Below are positions 26,281-35,869 of a DNA stretch of 64,000 nt, in pieces. The notes beneath the pieces were generated by a model. The model was not told the origin of the DNA and did no database searches. It worked only from the letters and a program-made list of their open reading frames with translations. The stretch lies in assembly GCF_016900095.1 (NCBI RefSeq), contig NZ_JACJJP010000016.1, positions 1 to 64,000 of the forward strand, in the 5' to 3' direction. Each line of letters opens with the position of its first letter. Positions within the stretch are counted from its first letter, which is position 1. The translations under genes were made by a program, and so were the position numbers. The stretch comes from Gemmiger formicilis (GTDB lineage: Bacteria > Bacillota > Clostridia > Oscillospirales > Ruminococcaceae).

Positions 26281-27081
26281 TTACTCTAAATTGGACATCA
26301 TACCATTCAGCAAGATTCTTTGCTGTTGTATTGTCCAATGCTCTTGTAAGAAATCCGCAAGTTCATGCTTGCCCAGCTGCATCCAGGACTGTGCTTCTTT
26401 GCCAGCCAGAATAGGATAGAACCAAACACCATTGCTCTGAGCAGCTTTCCAGTCACCGGGGGCATCCCCAATCATCAGGACATCCCCGTCGCCATAGCCT
26501 TCTGCTTTTGCGCAGGCAATGCACTGAGTTTTACTGCCGTCATTCTGAGAATAATACCGCCTTACATAGCCGTCCAGTCCACCGGCTTTCCATTCCTGCA
26601 AAATAGCGTCCCGATTAGCGGAGGAAACGACCACTATATCGGCAAAATCGGCTGCAGAAGCCAAGCAATCCGCAACATTGGCAAAAGGCTGAGCTAGAGG
26701 CAGCGCACTGATTTTTTCGTTCACACGCTGGGACCATTCCAGCGCCTGGCGGAATACAAGAGGTGCACCGTCCCTCACACATTTTTCCACCGCGCTGTTG
26801 GAAAGTTCCTCTGCCCGGGTGGTCCAGTGAACAAATTCTTGCACCTGCTGCGAAGGCACACTGCTCTCAATCTGCTGCAGAATAGCAGCCACACCCGCAA
26901 AACGGTTGATACCCCTTTGCGCGGAGAAAAGATTGATTTTTTCCCATCGGCGCTGCACTTCCGCATCGGGTATAGCAAATTTCCACACCTCATGCAGAGC
27001 CGGGCCAAAGCACAAGCGGTGCTTGGTATTCATGGAATCAATGGCGCAACCGTCGGAGTCTATGCAGAGAAGTTTTTTCAT
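26281..27081 (-). CDS. HAD-superfamily hydrolase
   Basis: 266 residues. Motif I is CIDSDGCAIDSM (Asp nucleophile and Asp+2 in DSDG), motif II the strand ADIVVVSSANRD, and motif IV VLMIGDAPGDWKAA. The large insert between residues about 20 and 140 is a helical cap. Likely a small phosphatase for a sugar phosphate. It follows the GH88 gene by 12 bases and ends the long minus-strand carbohydrate operon, so its substrate is probably a phosphorylated product of that pathway (inference). Confidence 0.85.
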   Translation of the reverse strand: MKKLLCIDSDGCAIDSMNTKHRLCFGPALHEVWKFAIPDAEVQRRWEKINLFSAQRGINRFAGVAAILQQIESSVPSQQVQEFVHWTTRAEELSNSAVEKCVRDGAPLVFRQALEWSQRVNEKISALPLAQPFANVADCLASAADFADIVVVSSANRDAILQEWKAGGLDGYVRRYYSQNDGSKTQCIACAKAEGYGDGDVLMIGDAPGDWKAAQSNGVWFYPILAGKEAQSWMQLGKHELADFLQEHWTIQQQRILLNGMMSNLE

Positions 27082-27093
27082 CTCCGTTCCTCC

Positions 27094-28203
27094 TTACCAA
27101 GCCCGGAATGCCTTCTGGCGCAGCCACAGCAACGATTCCACCAGGAAATAGTCACCATAGATGATAGGCACGTGGGTGTCTTCATGACCGTAGGCTGCGG
27201 TGCCATTCTGCAGAATACCGTCGCGGACAGGGTCCCAATCGCAGTGGCCGTCCAAGAGAGCCTGCAGCATCTTTTCCGCCGCCCGGCGGTACAGGGGGCG
27301 CTCCTCTGCCGTCACCAGCTCTTCCAGCGCCAGCAATCCGCAGACCGTGCAGGCCGTAGCGGTGGTATCCAGATACACTGGCGTCTGCGGCGAACGGAAA
27401 TCCACCCGGGATACCCAGCCATCCTCGGCCACGTTGGCGATAAAGTAGTTGGCAGCGCGGCGGGCAGCATCTAGGTACCGCTGTTCTCCAGTATGGGCCG
27501 CCGAGATAGCATAGCCGTACACGGCCCAAGCCTGGCCGCGGCTCCAGGAAGAGCCCTCGCTATATCCCTGCCCCGCCGGGCAGGAAAGCAGCTCTCCCGA
27601 ATCCGGGTCCAGTACCGCTATGTGGTTGGTGCTGCCGTCCGGCCGCGCCAGCACGCGCAGCGCCGTATCCGCATGGGCCCGGGCGATCTGCCCGAAACGG
27701 GGATCTCCAGTTTCCTCACTGGCCCAGTACAGCAGGCTCAGATTCATCAGACAATCCACGATCATCCAACCGGGCTTGTCCAGGTTCCAGGCCCGGATGT
27801 ACTGCCCGTTCAGGTTGAAACGGCCAGCCAGCAGCGTGGCCGCATGAAGGGCCCGCACCCGGCTTTTCTCGTTGCCAGTCAGGCTATAATCTGCCACGGC
27901 GGAAAGCCGCCACATAAATCCCACATCGTGGTGCAGACCCAGGAAGTTTTCCATCGCTTCGTCCAGCCAGCCCTCGGTCTTTTCCGCCACCCGGCGGTAG
28001 AGTGGGTCATGCGTGGCATGATACATCTGCCACAACATCCCCGCCCAGAAGCCGTTAGTCCACCAGGAAAGATTTTTCTGCCGCATATCGGTTTCGTACC
28101 GGCCGTCATGGGCAATATAGGGGATTTTATCGGCGTTGCGCTCCATTTCGGCACGGAGCTTTCGGTCCAGCACTTCCATCAGCGAATCGTCATAGATATT
28201 CAC
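27094..28203 (-). CDS. GH88 unsaturated glucuronyl hydrolase
   Basis: 369 residues from a GTG at 28203 whose bases overlap the TGA of the response regulator (GTGA), with AGAAGG six bases upstream. The (alpha/alpha)6-barrel features of GH88 are present: LSWWTNGFWAGMLWQMY, the catalytic region LHHDVGFMWRLSAVADY, and EGSSWSRGQAWAVYGYAIS. The family removes delta-4,5-unsaturated uronic acid from oligosaccharides released by polysaccharide lyases. No signal peptide, so it works in the cytosol on imported products. This is the clearest clue that the operon handles uronic-acid-containing glycans. Confidence 0.92.
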   Translation of the reverse strand: MNIYDDSLMEVLDRKLRAEMERNADKIPYIAHDGRYETDMRQKNLSWWTNGFWAGMLWQMYHATHDPLYRRVAEKTEGWLDEAMENFLGLHHDVGFMWRLSAVADYSLTGNEKSRVRALHAATLLAGRFNLNGQYIRAWNLDKPGWMIVDCLMNLSLLYWASEETGDPRFGQIARAHADTALRVLARPDGSTNHIAVLDPDSGELLSCPAGQGYSEGSSWSRGQAWAVYGYAISAAHTGEQRYLDAARRAANYFIANVAEDGWVSRVDFRSPQTPVYLDTTATACTVCGLLALEELVTAEERPLYRRAAEKMLQALLDGHCDWDPVRDGILQNGTAAYGHEDTHVPIIYGDYFLVESLLWLRQKAFRAW

Positions 28204-29795
28204 GTTGTACCTTCTTTCCAGTCTTTGGGATACACTCCCACATGTTTTTTGAACAGTTCGGAAAAATACTTTTTGTCGTGATACCCCACCAGTTCGCACA
28301 CTTCGTACACCCGGATATTGCCGCCGGACAAAAGTTCCTTGGCCCGTTCCATCCGTACGGTGGTGAGATACTCGTTAAAATTGACCCCCAACACCTCCTT
28401 GAAGGAGATGGAAAGATATGCGGGGCTGACAAAGGCCAGCGCGGCCATGTTTTTCAGGTTGATATTTTCGGCATAGTTCTGGTCAATATATCGCTTAACC
28501 TTGTACACCCCCGCCGCGATCTGGGATGCATTTTCGTCCATCTGGTCCTTCAGATAGGCTGTCAGACTGTCAAACCATTCCCGCAGCGCCGGAATGTTTC
28601 GTTTGCTACGGAACTGGTCCAGCGCACTGGCCACATGCAGATACTGGTCCAAGTCACATTCATGGAACAGGCGCAACAAAAAGGACAACAGGTGTTCCCG
28701 CAGCCCGACGGAGGGGGCCTCGGTCATGCCCATCAGCCGGTCAAACAGTTCTTCCAGCACTCGGCGGGCTTGATTCAATTCCCGGCGGCGGAGCAGCTGG
28801 ATTGCTTCATCCTGCAGGTTGTAGGGATACTTCTGTTCCCAGCCCACGGTTTCACCTGGCAGCCAGCAAACGGAAAAAACAGTCGGCTTGTCCATAAAGA
28901 AGTTGCGTTCCATAGCCCGCACCGCATCTTCCCAACTTGTACGCAGTTCTCCTGCATCGGCGGCACAGCTACCGATACCTCCGGCCAAGGAAATATGCAA
29001 GATCTCGCTGCACTTGTCTGCCAGGGAGGCGATCACCGCCTCCACTTGTCTGTTGACCTCCGCCCGGGTGCTTTGCCCGGGGTAGTTCAAAAGAAATGCC
29101 AGCCGGTCTTTGCCCAAGTCCACGCATTCGCAGGGGAAGGAAGCCCGGATCAATTCCAGACCGATGTTGGACACGGCATAGCGCATGAGTTCCTGCTCAT
29201 CGGACGCGGGAACTTCATCCCCATCCTCCGTCAGAGACACTACCACAAACAGAAGGTGGTTCGGTTTCAGGTCAAAGCCCAGTTCCGCCAGTTGGGTGCA
29301 CAGGGATTCCTGCTTCAGCATTTTTCCTTGGGCCAGGCTTTCCAGCCACTGCCTCCTAAGAGCGGGCAAGCTGCGCTGGTACCGACGCCACTCCTCCATC
29401 TGAGCATCCTTATCTCGGCGGTGCTGCACCGAAATTTTGTATTCGCGGTCGATCAGTTCCTGAATAGCTTCCACCCGGACAGGCTTGGTCAGATACTCCA
29501 CTGCCCCCAGACGCAGTGCTTCCCTGGCATAGGCAAAGTCCTCGTACCCGGTCAGCAGAACCACCCGGGTTTCCACGCCGTGCTCTTTCAGAGCGGCCAT
29601 CAATTCCAATCCCGTCATAAAAGGCATACGAATGTCCGTTATTACCAGATCCGGCTTATTGTCCAGGCAATAAGCTAACGCATCGGCACCGTTGAAAAAT
29701 CCGTGCATCTGAACATCTCGTGCCTTCCAGTCCACCGCCGCAGCAATTCCCCGGACAATGTCCTTTTTATCGTCGACCAAAACCACATCCATCAT
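28200..29795 (-). CDS. Response regulator with AraC DNA-binding domain (YesN-type)
   Basis: 531 residues. A receiver domain (about 1-120) has Asp8/Asp9 and the phospho-acceptor Asp54 in LVITDIRMP, Thr81 in VVLLTGYEDF and Lys104 in YLTKPV. A long middle region follows, and the C-terminal AraC helix-turn-helix ends VYEVCELVGYHDKKYFSELF. The ATG overlaps the histidine-kinase stop by four bases. With the kinase it forms a YesM/YesN-type pair that normally activates nearby glycan-use genes on sensing an oligosaccharide. Confidence 0.92.
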   Translation of the reverse strand: MMDVVLVDDKKDIVRGIAAAVDWKARDVQMHGFFNGADALAYCLDNKPDLVITDIRMPFMTGLELMAALKEHGVETRVVLLTGYEDFAYAREALRLGAVEYLTKPVRVEAIQELIDREYKISVQHRRDKDAQMEEWRRYQRSLPALRRQWLESLAQGKMLKQESLCTQLAELGFDLKPNHLLFVVVSLTEDGDEVPASDEQELMRYAVSNIGLELIRASFPCECVDLGKDRLAFLLNYPGQSTRAEVNRQVEAVIASLADKCSEILHISLAGGIGSCAADAGELRTSWEDAVRAMERNFFMDKPTVFSVCWLPGETVGWEQKYPYNLQDEAIQLLRRRELNQARRVLEELFDRLMGMTEAPSVGLREHLLSFLLRLFHECDLDQYLHVASALDQFRSKRNIPALREWFDSLTAYLKDQMDENASQIAAGVYKVKRYIDQNYAENINLKNMAALAFVSPAYLSISFKEVLGVNFNEYLTTVRMERAKELLSGGNIRVYEVCELVGYHDKKYFSELFKKHVGVYPKDWKEGTT

Positions 29796-31495
29796 TTCAT
29801 TGCCTCATTTCCCGGTTTCATCCCGCACAGCTCTTTTCGAATCCGGATTTCGATTTCCGTCTTCTGGTATGCTTCGCTCTGTATCAGCAGCTCCGCCGCC
29901 AGGCCATAGTGAGCGGACAGGCGCTCTTCAATATTTTTAAGTGCAAAACCAGCATACGGGCTGCGCCCTTGCTGCGATTCCGACAATGCAAAACCGCAGC
30001 CGTTATCCGCCACCTTCAAATGAAGATAATGCTCGTCCGCATCCACACTGATCCAGATCATACCCCCCCGCTCCATATTCTCGAAGCCGTGGTTGATACT
30101 GTTTTCTACCAAAGGCTGCAGCAGAACTTTGACCACCAGATACTCGTCCGGCACATTGCACCGAATCTCATAGTCAAACTTATCGCTGAAAATAATCTTC
30201 TGGATGCCCAGATAGTCCTGCACGTGGCGCAGTTCCTGGGACAAAGGAATGTATTCCGAGCCTTTGGAAAGGCCGATGCGAAGCATATCGGATAACTTCT
30301 CTACAATCATGCCGATATCTCTTTGGCGTCCGGACAACGCGTACCAGTATACCGAATCCAAGGTGTTATAGAGGAAGTGTGGGTTAATCTGCGCCTGCAG
30401 TACCTTCATTTCCGCCAGACGCTTTTTCTGCTCGCTTAAGGATATCTGCCGGTTCTTTTCTTCCAGCGCGGCAATATTCTGCTGAATCTGTCTGGTCATA
30501 TCGTTGAGGGTACGGCCCAACAGGCCCAGTTCATCCGCCCCCGTCACGCCGGTACGGGCTGAATAATCTCCCCTGGCCACCCTCTCGGTGGTCAGGGTCA
30601 AGCTCCGCAGTGGGCGCAGAATGCTCTGAGCCACAAAGTAGGACAGAAGCAGGCACACCACCGAAATTGCCGCCGACGCCACCAACATATTGGCCAGCGA
30701 CTCGTTTCTGCTGGCATACAGACGGCTGCGCTCCATCACGCAACATAAACTCCACCCGCTGATTTCCAGTTCAGTATCGTTCACCACATAGGCCGTGTCA
30801 TCGAAAGCCTGGGGAAACTGTTCATCGCCGTACAGCACATTATCTCCACTGTGCAGCACCAGGGCACACCCCAAGGATTGTTCCAGCCGATGGATATGCC
30901 CAAACAGTTCCTGGGCATCCAGATTGACCAGGATATAAGCTTCCCGGGTTTCGGAAAAGCTGCCGGTGGGCACACGCATGACCATGGGCAGGACCGTTTT
31001 GCCGGTACTTTCGTTGGTGATGGCGGTGTCCGTCCAGTAGGCCAGCTGGCTTTCCTGCGCGGCCTGCAGCAAGGGGGTCATGTCGTAGCTGACTTCGTGC
31101 AGGTCATCTGTAAAGACCTTGCCCTGAACCGTCAATGCCACCGACTCAATATAAGTGCTCTGGGATTTGAGGGACGCCAGCATGGAGATGATCACATCCT
31201 GAGCCTGGATATATTTGGCCAAGTCCCCGTCCAGATCCGTGAGCAGCGCCGCCTGCAAGCTCTGGTCCAGCAGGCTGAAATGCACCAGCGCCACCAGATT
31301 CCGCAGTTCCGCGCTGACATAGCGGGAGGTTTCGGTCACTGTCTGTTCGATGATCTGACTGACCTTGTTCTCATAGCTGTTCTGCACGGCTACGGTTCCC
31401 GCCGTCATCAGCCCCAGGCCCATCAACAGCACCGTTACCAGAGGGATGCACAGGATCTTCTGCGCCAGGCTCGCTTTCATAAACCAGCGTTTCAA
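29792..31495 (-). CDS. Sensor histidine kinase (YesM-type)
   Basis: 567 residues. A membrane helix at about 13-34, an extracellular sensor region, a second helix at about 270-292 and a HAMP linker (LRSLTLTTERVARGDYSART) are followed by the His-kinase-type phospho-acceptor region QAQINPHFLYNTLDSVYWYA. The ATPase domain has the N box PLVENSINHGFEN and the G box VADNGCGFAL. Co-translated with the response regulator. The ligand is probably an oligosaccharide made by the surrounding enzymes. Confidence 0.92.
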   Translation of the reverse strand: MKRWFMKASLAQKILCIPLVTVLLMGLGLMTAGTVAVQNSYENKVSQIIEQTVTETSRYVSAELRNLVALVHFSLLDQSLQAALLTDLDGDLAKYIQAQDVIISMLASLKSQSTYIESVALTVQGKVFTDDLHEVSYDMTPLLQAAQESQLAYWTDTAITNESTGKTVLPMVMRVPTGSFSETREAYILVNLDAQELFGHIHRLEQSLGCALVLHSGDNVLYGDEQFPQAFDDTAYVVNDTELEISGWSLCCVMERSRLYASRNESLANMLVASAAISVVCLLLSYFVAQSILRPLRSLTLTTERVARGDYSARTGVTGADELGLLGRTLNDMTRQIQQNIAALEEKNRQISLSEQKKRLAEMKVLQAQINPHFLYNTLDSVYWYALSGRQRDIGMIVEKLSDMLRIGLSKGSEYIPLSQELRHVQDYLGIQKIIFSDKFDYEIRCNVPDEYLVVKVLLQPLVENSINHGFENMERGGMIWISVDADEHYLHLKVADNGCGFALSESQQGRSPYAGFALKNIEERLSAHYGLAAELLIQSEAYQKTEIEIRIRKELCGMKPGNEAMK

Positions 31496-31577
31496 GAGAG
31501 GTCCTCCTTCAAAGCGACATTATTTTTCTCTTCCAATTTCGATTATAGCCGCTTTGAATCATCCGTACAAGCAAGTG

Positions 31578-33260
31578 TCAGGGAGTAATCCGGACCGTGA
31601 AGGCGGTTCCGGCGCTCAGTTTCCAGCGGTGTTCCTGCGCCAGAAGACCGCCGGCCGGCGAGAAGCATACCGCTTTCTCGGGTGATGCGGGTTCCGCCGC
31701 GCCCCCTGCCATGGGCAATAGGAAACAGCAGTCCGGACAGGAGGTCCATACCTCGATTTCCAGGCATTCCGGCCGGAAGCGATACCCCAATCGGTATTCC
31801 CCCTGCTCCGCCATGGCATCTCCCTGTATACGGGACAAAGTCCCCCGGGCTTCCAGATAAACGCCGCCTTCTTCCGAAACAGCCCGAATCACAGCGGTGT
31901 TGTCCCAGCAGCTAGCCCACAACTCCCCTGCCCGGCGGCACTCCACCCGCGGGGTCAGGCTTTTCTGCAGTTCCCGGTCCGTGAGCTGCTGCATGTTATG
32001 GGCTTCATACAGCGAGTAGCGGGTCATGCTTGATGCGATCATCAGGCCGTTCTTTTTGTGCCAGAGAAGAGAGAGTGTTCCACCGGATGCATGTCCGCCC
32101 AGGTGGTAGGTAAAATCGTAAGCGGTCACATCGGCATACCAGTCGCCCAGATGGACGCGCCAGGTGTCGATGGTGGGATAGTATTTCAGGGCGGGAGCCG
32201 CCTCACAGGGCAGAGGTGCATCCCCCTGCGGGATCAGGTCCTCGTCCAGCAGTTCCGCCAGCACCCGCGCGTGGGAAAAGCTGTGGTGGAGGCAGGCCCG
32301 GGCTCCCACCTTGGGGTAGTCGGGTCCACCGGCAAGCAGGCCGTCCCGGCTGCAGCGGCACATCAGTTCCAGATTGCGCGCAGCAGCTGCCGCACACTGT
32401 GGGTCCGTCTTGCCGAAATGGGCATAGGGCGCGATGCAGCCTTCCGACGTGCGGCTTCCCCAGTAGGTCCACTTGAAGTTGCGCGTGCCGAAGCTGTTGT
32501 CCCATCCGCCGTCGGGAAGCATAAACTCCAGATGGTCTTTCAAAGTCTTTTTTATCCAGCGGTAAACATCCTCATTGCCGCGCTGGCGGGCGTACAGCAA
32601 CAGAAGAGGCAGGCTTTCCTCCACATTGTAGCCAATGTCCACCGGCCGACACCCCTTGGCGGTCAGGCTTTCGATGGGTTTGCCCTCACCGTAAAATAAG
32701 CCGTCCGCTTCAACGTGGGTCACCGCGTAGCGGGCCATGCGGTCCGCATGTTCCAGGTATGCTTCGCAGTGAAAATAGTTCCCCAACAGAGCCAGACTTC
32801 CGGCGGCTGCGGCGTTGTAGTTGATATTGCTGTCAAAGTGTTCGTCGATATGAGTCAGGATCCAATCGCCGTGGGCCCGCAGCCGCTGTTCCCATCGCTG
32901 TTTTTCCTCTGCCGTGAGAAGATGCCCGTGCCGACGCAGCGCATCGCAGAGGGATACCGCCGCAAAAACGGTGATTCCCTTCCACATACTTTGACCATCA
33001 TTGAGCATAGCGCCGTCAGAACAGAATAGGCTCCCGCTCCAGTCAAACAATTTTCTGGCCGCATCCAAGTATTCTTGCCGTCCCAGGCGGTCGCACAGGG
33101 TCATCAGCGGATAGACCAATTCGCCGCAGCGGCCATGGATGGTCTGACATGCGGGGCACAGCAAGGCGCCATCCAGCTGCGGGTCTCCGGTATTCTTGAT
33201 CTGGTATTGCAGCAGCGCATCACACCAGCTCTTCAGCAGCGCGCACACATCCGTTTGCAA
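31578..33260 (-). CDS. (Alpha/alpha)-toroid polysaccharide lyase-like protein
   Basis: 560 residues from a TTG at 33260 with GGGAGG seven bases upstream; the frame is open further but only this start fits the ribosome site. It overlaps the GH3 gene by 41 bases. The first 350 residues are helical repeats with lyase-like motifs (SNINYNAAAAGSLALLGNYF, GGWDNSFGTRNFKWTYWGSR, HHSFSHARVLAEL). The last 190 residues look like a beta-sandwich. This matches the heparinase-like lyase architecture. I cannot name a PL family. No signal peptide, so it may act on imported chains. With GH88 downstream it would supply unsaturated uronides. Confidence 0.65.
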   Translation of the reverse strand: MQTDVCALLKSWCDALLQYQIKNTGDPQLDGALLCPACQTIHGRCGELVYPLMTLCDRLGRQEYLDAARKLFDWSGSLFCSDGAMLNDGQSMWKGITVFAAVSLCDALRRHGHLLTAEEKQRWEQRLRAHGDWILTHIDEHFDSNINYNAAAAGSLALLGNYFHCEAYLEHADRMARYAVTHVEADGLFYGEGKPIESLTAKGCRPVDIGYNVEESLPLLLLYARQRGNEDVYRWIKKTLKDHLEFMLPDGGWDNSFGTRNFKWTYWGSRTSEGCIAPYAHFGKTDPQCAAAAARNLELMCRCSRDGLLAGGPDYPKVGARACLHHSFSHARVLAELLDEDLIPQGDAPLPCEAAPALKYYPTIDTWRVHLGDWYADVTAYDFTYHLGGHASGGTLSLLWHKKNGLMIASSMTRYSLYEAHNMQQLTDRELQKSLTPRVECRRAGELWASCWDNTAVIRAVSEEGGVYLEARGTLSRIQGDAMAEQGEYRLGYRFRPECLEIEVWTSCPDCCFLLPMAGGAAEPASPEKAVCFSPAGGLLAQEHRWKLSAGTAFTVRITP

Positions 33261-34953
33261 CGGGCATCCTCCCTTCCGGCGTGATCCGACCGTACAACAC
33301 CCCGGCCGTAACTGCGATATTTTCCGGTGACGTGGCAAAAGTAACCACAACGTTTTCTGCATTGTAGGGAACGGAGATTTCTTCAAAGGGCGTGTTGCTT
33401 ACGATGATTACCTTTTTGTTGGTTTTTCCGATCATCTCCGCCAAAAAATCCCGGTTGGACAGGGTTCCGCGCAGAAAGTAACTGGTAGCCACGATCACAT
33501 CCGCCCCATCCACAGCCGCCATGATTCTCTGCTTGTCCTGCTCATCATAGGTATAGGCGGTTTCCAGATATTCTACGCGGGTGCTGTACCGCAGGCAGTC
33601 CTCGTATAGAATACCGGAATGCCAGGCGGCATCGTTGTATTCCTTAACCTTCTGTTCAATGACCAGTACCTTTCGGTCCGCGGACAGTGGCAGCACGCCT
33701 TCCCGGCTACGCGCCACTAACACCGACCGCCGAGCCACCGTTTTGGCTAGAGTGCGGATGGCGGGGTCATTCAGAACCGTTTCCGGCGCAATGTTGTGGT
33801 CCTCGGCATCATAGAACAGGCCGTATTCATATTTCAGGTTCAGAACTCGGTACACCTTGCGGTCCAGTTCTTCCCCGGAGATGCGGCCCTGTTCCACAAA
33901 GGAGCGGATGGCCTCCACCGTCTGGCCCACCAGTTCGTTTTCCGCCTTCATCAGCACCAGGTCGGCACCCGCTTCCAGAGCCAGGGCACAGGCATTGGCC
34001 ACCCCGTAGCGAGTAGCGATGGCACCCATGGTCATGCTGTCGGTGGTAATCACGCCTTCAAATCCCAGTTCCTCCCGCAGCAGTCCGGTGATGACCTTGC
34101 GGGACACGGTGGCAATGTTGTCCGGGTCAATGGCCGGGAAGATACTGTGTGCAATCATGACAGAAGGCAGCAGTCCCAGGCGAATCAGTTCCTTATACGG
34201 CAGCAGTTCCCGTTCCAGCAGCGTCTGGCGGTCCACATCAATGACCGGCACCTGGAAATGGGCGTCCACATCCGAATGGCCGCGCCCGGGAAAATGCTTA
34301 CCAGTGGCGATCATCCGACCGTCCCGGAAGCCGCGGCAGCTTTCCGCGGCATACTGTGCCACCACTTCCGCATCATCCGAATAGGAGCGGGTATAAATTT
34401 CCGGGTTTTTGGGTTCGCTGCACACATCCAACACCGGCGAATGGACCCAGTTGAATCCCACCGCGCGGCTCTGCCGGGCCACGGCCTGGGCTACTTCGTA
34501 AGCCAGATGGGGGTCCCCCGTTGCCGTCAGCCCCATGGGTTTGGGGAAAATATTGACCCCGCCGAAGCAGAAGTCAGCGCTGGAACCGCCCTCCTGGTCA
34601 TAGGAGAAATGCAGCGGAAGCCCCAGCGGGCGGCGGCGGGCAGCGGCCTGCAGGTCATCCAAGACCGCTTTATACTGGGAAGCCGTAGGCACCGGCGCCG
34701 CCGATTTGTATTTCACGCCTGTAGAACGCTCCACGCTGACCACCGTCTTGTTGCTCTTGGGATCCACATAGCTGCCGAACGCCCGCATATCGCAGGAAAG
34801 ACGCAGCCCGCCGCAGTGATACTTTTCGATAAACTCGTAAATATGGGGACGCGCCACCGTTCCCGCAAAACCAAGGGTCAGCAGGGCGCCAATCTTCTGG
34901 TCCAGCGTCATGCGCCGGATCAGCCCGCACACAAAGGTATTCTTGCTCTTCAT
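33220..34953 (-). CDS. GH3 glycosidase, NagZ/hexosaminidase-like
   Basis: 577 residues from the ATG at 34953, with AAGGAG upstream. SYDQEGGSSADF, then GKHFPGRGHSDVDAHF and the nucleophile motif GVITTDSMTMGAIA are the signature of beta-N-acetylhexosaminidase-type GH3 enzymes, where the His of GRGHSD acts as the acid/base. A C-terminal alpha/beta domain of about 200 residues follows. No signal peptide. It should remove a beta-linked hexosamine from the imported oligosaccharide, which fits a glycosaminoglycan-like substrate together with GH88. Confidence 0.85.
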   Translation of the reverse strand: MKSKNTFVCGLIRRMTLDQKIGALLTLGFAGTVARPHIYEFIEKYHCGGLRLSCDMRAFGSYVDPKSNKTVVSVERSTGVKYKSAAPVPTASQYKAVLDDLQAAARRRPLGLPLHFSYDQEGGSSADFCFGGVNIFPKPMGLTATGDPHLAYEVAQAVARQSRAVGFNWVHSPVLDVCSEPKNPEIYTRSYSDDAEVVAQYAAESCRGFRDGRMIATGKHFPGRGHSDVDAHFQVPVIDVDRQTLLERELLPYKELIRLGLLPSVMIAHSIFPAIDPDNIATVSRKVITGLLREELGFEGVITTDSMTMGAIATRYGVANACALALEAGADLVLMKAENELVGQTVEAIRSFVEQGRISGEELDRKVYRVLNLKYEYGLFYDAEDHNIAPETVLNDPAIRTLAKTVARRSVLVARSREGVLPLSADRKVLVIEQKVKEYNDAAWHSGILYEDCLRYSTRVEYLETAYTYDEQDKQRIMAAVDGADVIVATSYFLRGTLSNRDFLAEMIGKTNKKVIIVSNTPFEEISVPYNAENVVVTFATSPENIAVTAGVLYGRITPEGRMPVANGCVRAAEELV

Positions 34954-35011
34954 AAAAATGTTCTCCTTATTCAAAAGCGGCCCGCCGGGCAAGCGGGCCG
35001 CTGGTCTGCCA

Positions 35012-35857
35012 TCAGCCCTTCACGGAGCCGGAGGTCGTTCCTTCCACAAAATAGCGGTTGCACAACAGATACACCAGCAGCATGGGGATAATGGAAATGG
35101 CTGCGCCGGCCATCATCAGGTGGTATTCCGCGGCCGCCGAAGCACCGTACTTCAGCTGCACAACGCCCACCGTCAAAGGTCTCAGCTCAGGTCTGGTCAT
35201 AGTAAAGACCGAGGAGGTAATGTAGTCGTTCCAAGCAATACGGAACTGGAACAGGGCCACCGTTGCCAGAATCGGCTTAAGCAGAGGCAAAAGCACCATG
35301 TAGTACAGCCGGAACGGACCGCAGCCGTCCAGAATGGCTGCTTCATCCAGCTCTTTCGGCAGGCCGGAGACAAACTTGGTGACCAGGAACACATTGTTGC
35401 CCTGGGCACCGATAGTGATGAGGATGATGGGCCACAGGGAGTTCTGCAGGCCCGTCTGCACTGCCAAGGTGTACAAAGGACGGAGGGTAACCGCACCCAG
35501 CGCAATGAACATCGTCATCATGTACAGGTTTTTCAGGATTTTCCGACCGGGAAAATCACAGCGCGCCAGACAGAACGCGGTCATGGAAGAAAGGATCACC
35601 GCGCCGGCTGTGGAGAAGGCGGCGATAAAAACACTGTTGAAGGTGTACTGGGCAAAGTTTGCCTTTTCCCATACTTCGATAAAGTTGCCGAATTCCCAGG
35701 TGGTGGGCAGCAGGCTGCCGCCGCCCATCAGCTGCAGGTTGGTTTTCAAGCTGCCGCAAAGCACATATACCACCGGGTACAGGATCACCACGGCGAAGAT
35801 TGTGAGAAACACATACAAAAGGCCGTGCGTCAACCGGGTTCTCGCTTTGATTCCCAT
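35012..35857 (-). CDS. Carbohydrate ABC transporter permease (MalG-type)
   Basis: 281 residues with six membrane helices. The cytoplasmic EAA loop reads KELDEAAILDGCGPFRLYYM, the standard contact site for the ATPase. AAGGAGG precedes the ATG, and the gene follows the MalF-type permease by 12 bases. It ends in the GSVKG tail common to the CUT1 group. No ATPase gene is present, so a shared MsmK-like ATPase elsewhere must energise it. Confidence 0.93.
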   Translation of the reverse strand: MGIKARTRLTHGLLYVFLTIFAVVILYPVVYVLCGSLKTNLQLMGGGSLLPTTWEFGNFIEVWEKANFAQYTFNSVFIAAFSTAGAVILSSMTAFCLARCDFPGRKILKNLYMMTMFIALGAVTLRPLYTLAVQTGLQNSLWPIILITIGAQGNNVFLVTKFVSGLPKELDEAAILDGCGPFRLYYMVLLPLLKPILATVALFQFRIAWNDYITSSVFTMTRPELRPLTVGVVQLKYGASAAAEYHLMMAGAAISIIPMLLVYLLCNRYFVEGTTSGSVKG

Positions 35858-35869
35858 GTTCTTGCCTCC